DNA of 64,000 nt, from the NCBI GenBank assembly GCA_030706735.1, contig JAUZNZ010000009.1:1-64000 (forward strand). The letters are read 5' to 3'. The DNA comes from Bacteroidota bacterium. Lineage in GTDB: Bacteria > Bacteroidota > Bacteroidia > Chitinophagales > Chitinophagaceae. The position numbers and the translations under genes are program-made. Below the pieces are notes generated by a model. The model made no database searches. It was not told the origin of the DNA and was given only the letters and a program-made list of their open reading frames with translations. Below, piece after piece: positions 62,530 to 64,000 of the stretch; the stretch's first letter is position 1, and the number at the start of each line of letters is the position of its first letter.

Positions 62530-64000
62530 TGAACCAGGAAGAGTTCAGTCATATTGCCCATACGATACCGGGCGAGCCGGGTATATACAAATATTTCGAC
62601 GGAAGTAGGGAGCTGATCTATGTCGGGAAGGCCAAGAACCTGCGAAAGCGGGTTGGCTCCTATTTTACCAAGACCTTTACGACCTACAAGACCCATGAGC
62701 TCGTGCAACGCATCCGCCATATCGAATTTACTATCGTAAGTTCGGAACAGGACGCCTTTCTGCTGGAAAACTCCCTGATCAAGCAATTTCAACCCAGGTT
62801 CAATATCAATCTGAAGGATGATAAGACCTATCCGTATATCGTCATCAAAAAGGAGCCCTTCCCCCGGGTGTTCCTAACCCGCCATCAGATCAATGACGGC
62901 TCTGAATACCTCGGCCCGTTTACCTCGGTCGGGAAGGTCAGGGAATTGTTGGACCTCGTGAAGAACAATATCCAGCTTCGCACCTGCAAGCTCAACCTCA
63001 GCGAAACGAATATCAGAAAAGGCAAGTTCAAGATCTGCCTGGAGTATCATCTGGGGAATTGCAAAGGCCCTTGCGAAGGGCTGCAGACAGAAGAAGACTA
63101 CCGGGAAGGGCTCGAGCAACTTAAGAACATCCTGAAAGGGAATCTGGGCCCGGTATTCCAGCGATTCAGAAGAGAAATGAAGGAATTGGCCGAAAAAATG
63201 GATTTTGAGAAGGCGGAGATCATGCGCAAGAAGATCAGCCACCTCGAAAGCTACCAATCGCGATCGGTCATCGTCAGCAGTCACCTTCGTGACGCTGATG
63301 TCTTTTCGATCGCCCGGGATGGCGACCTCGCCTATATCAACTACCTGATGGTACAGAACGGCACGATCGTTCAGACCCATACCACGGAAGTTGAAACGCA
63401 CCTGGAAGAATCGGATGCGGAGGTGCTCGCTTTTGCCATGGCCAGGCTGCGCGACACGTTCAACAGCACGACCCCGGAGATCGTCGTTCCCTTTGCGGTC
63501 GACTATCCTGAAACAGGCATCCGGCTCACGGTGCCTAAAGGCGGTGATAAAAAGAAGCTGCTCGACCTGTCGGAAAAGAATGTGAGCCATTTCCGGGAAG
63601 AGCTGAAAAAGAAAAAAATGCTGCTACTGGAAGGCAAGAGCCCGGATGAGCGAAAGCAAGTCCTGTATTCGTTGATGGAGGACCTGCAGCTGTCCGACCT
63701 GCCGGTGCATATCGAATGCTTCGATAATTCGAACTTCCAGGGCAGCTTCCCCGTGTCAGCCATGGTCTGCTTCAGAAATGGAGTGGAGAGCAAGAAGGAT
63801 TACCGGCATTTCAATGTAAAGACCGTCCAGGGCATCAACGATTTTGCGACGATGAAGGAGGTCGTCCATCGCCGGTACAAGCGCCTGCTGGATGAGCGGC
63901 AATCCCTGCCCCAGCTGGTGATCATTGACGGCGGGAAGGGACAATTGAGCGCGGCCATGGAAAGCATTGTCGGGCTGGGGCTGACCGGCATGATGACGGT
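62530..64000 (+). CDS. uvrC: Excinuclease ABC subunit C (3' end outside window)
   Basis: 490 codons from the ATG at 62530 to the window edge, out of about 600 expected. GIY-YIG nuclease domain (PGIYKYFDGSRELIYVGKAKNLRKRV), Cys-containing YHLGNCKGPCEG, UVR motif (LAEKMDFEKAEIMRKKISHLES) and the start of the RNase H-like 5' nuclease domain (ECFDNSNFQGSFPVSAMVCF, VIIDGGKGQLSAAM) are all seen. It makes the dual incisions in nucleotide excision repair. The C-terminal HhH domain is not in view. Confidence 0.96.

Overview
The window is a stretch of chromosome from a member of the Bacteroidota, most probably the Chitinophagaceae. The evidence is a SusC/RagA-type TonB receptor, two secreted esterases ending in type IX secretion (T9SS) sorting domains, ECF sigma factors followed by cognate one-TM proteins, a transketolase split into subunits, DUF4783 next to nadC, and promoter-like TAnnTTTG elements. 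I see no phage, transposon, CRISPR, tRNA or rRNA. Gene density and base composition look uniform.

Region by region. 1-2600: 5' part of a SusC-like receptor (minus), divergent from a PlcP-like metallophosphoesterase and a GT28-like glycosyltransferase (2807-4694). 4935-10670: a minus-strand operon, porin-pstS-pstC-pstA-pstB-phoU. 10925-23433: an AraC regulator and two RND efflux systems, each ordered TolC-permease-adaptor, that converge tail to tail at 17546. 23521-26164: a doubtful secreted peptide, a TauE/SafE-DUF1634 pair, a Lys-rich small protein and a glycine-rich RRM protein. 26233-30536: ArnT-like transferase and PAP2 phosphatase (minus), divergent from DUF47-PiT phosphate uptake (plus). 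30598-33556: rfbA, galE and a transketolase C-terminal subunit. 33631-35538: sigma factor, anti-sigma candidate and periplasmic sensor candidate. 35760-42489: an MBL hydrolase and the cell-shape operon mreB-mreC-mreD-mrdA-rodA. 42645-51051: kynA, purD, POT and OPT peptide transporters, apaG and isocitrate dehydrogenase. 51227-57752: tandem T9SS esterases, a methyltransferase, a LamG lipoprotein, a SUI1 factor, nadC and DUF4783. 57929-64000: gpmI, a second ECF sigma module, a lipoprotein and the start of uvrC.

The main theme is phosphate economy. Three separate intergenic regions carry heptamers related to GTTAAC/GGTAAC repeated at exactly 11-bp spacing, the geometry of a PHO box. They lie (a) between the SusC-like gene and the PlcP-like/glycosyltransferase pair, (b) upstream of porin-pst-phoU and (c) between PAP2/ArnT and DUF47/PiT. 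The PlcP-like enzyme next to a diacylglycerol-type glycosyltransferase suggests a phosphate-starvation membrane-lipid remodelling cassette: phospholipid is cleaved to diacylglycerol, which is then glycosylated. PlcP-based remodelling is known from proteobacteria and some marine bacteria. Its pairing here with a GT28-like enzyme and with a TonB receptor under one candidate box is an inference worth testing.
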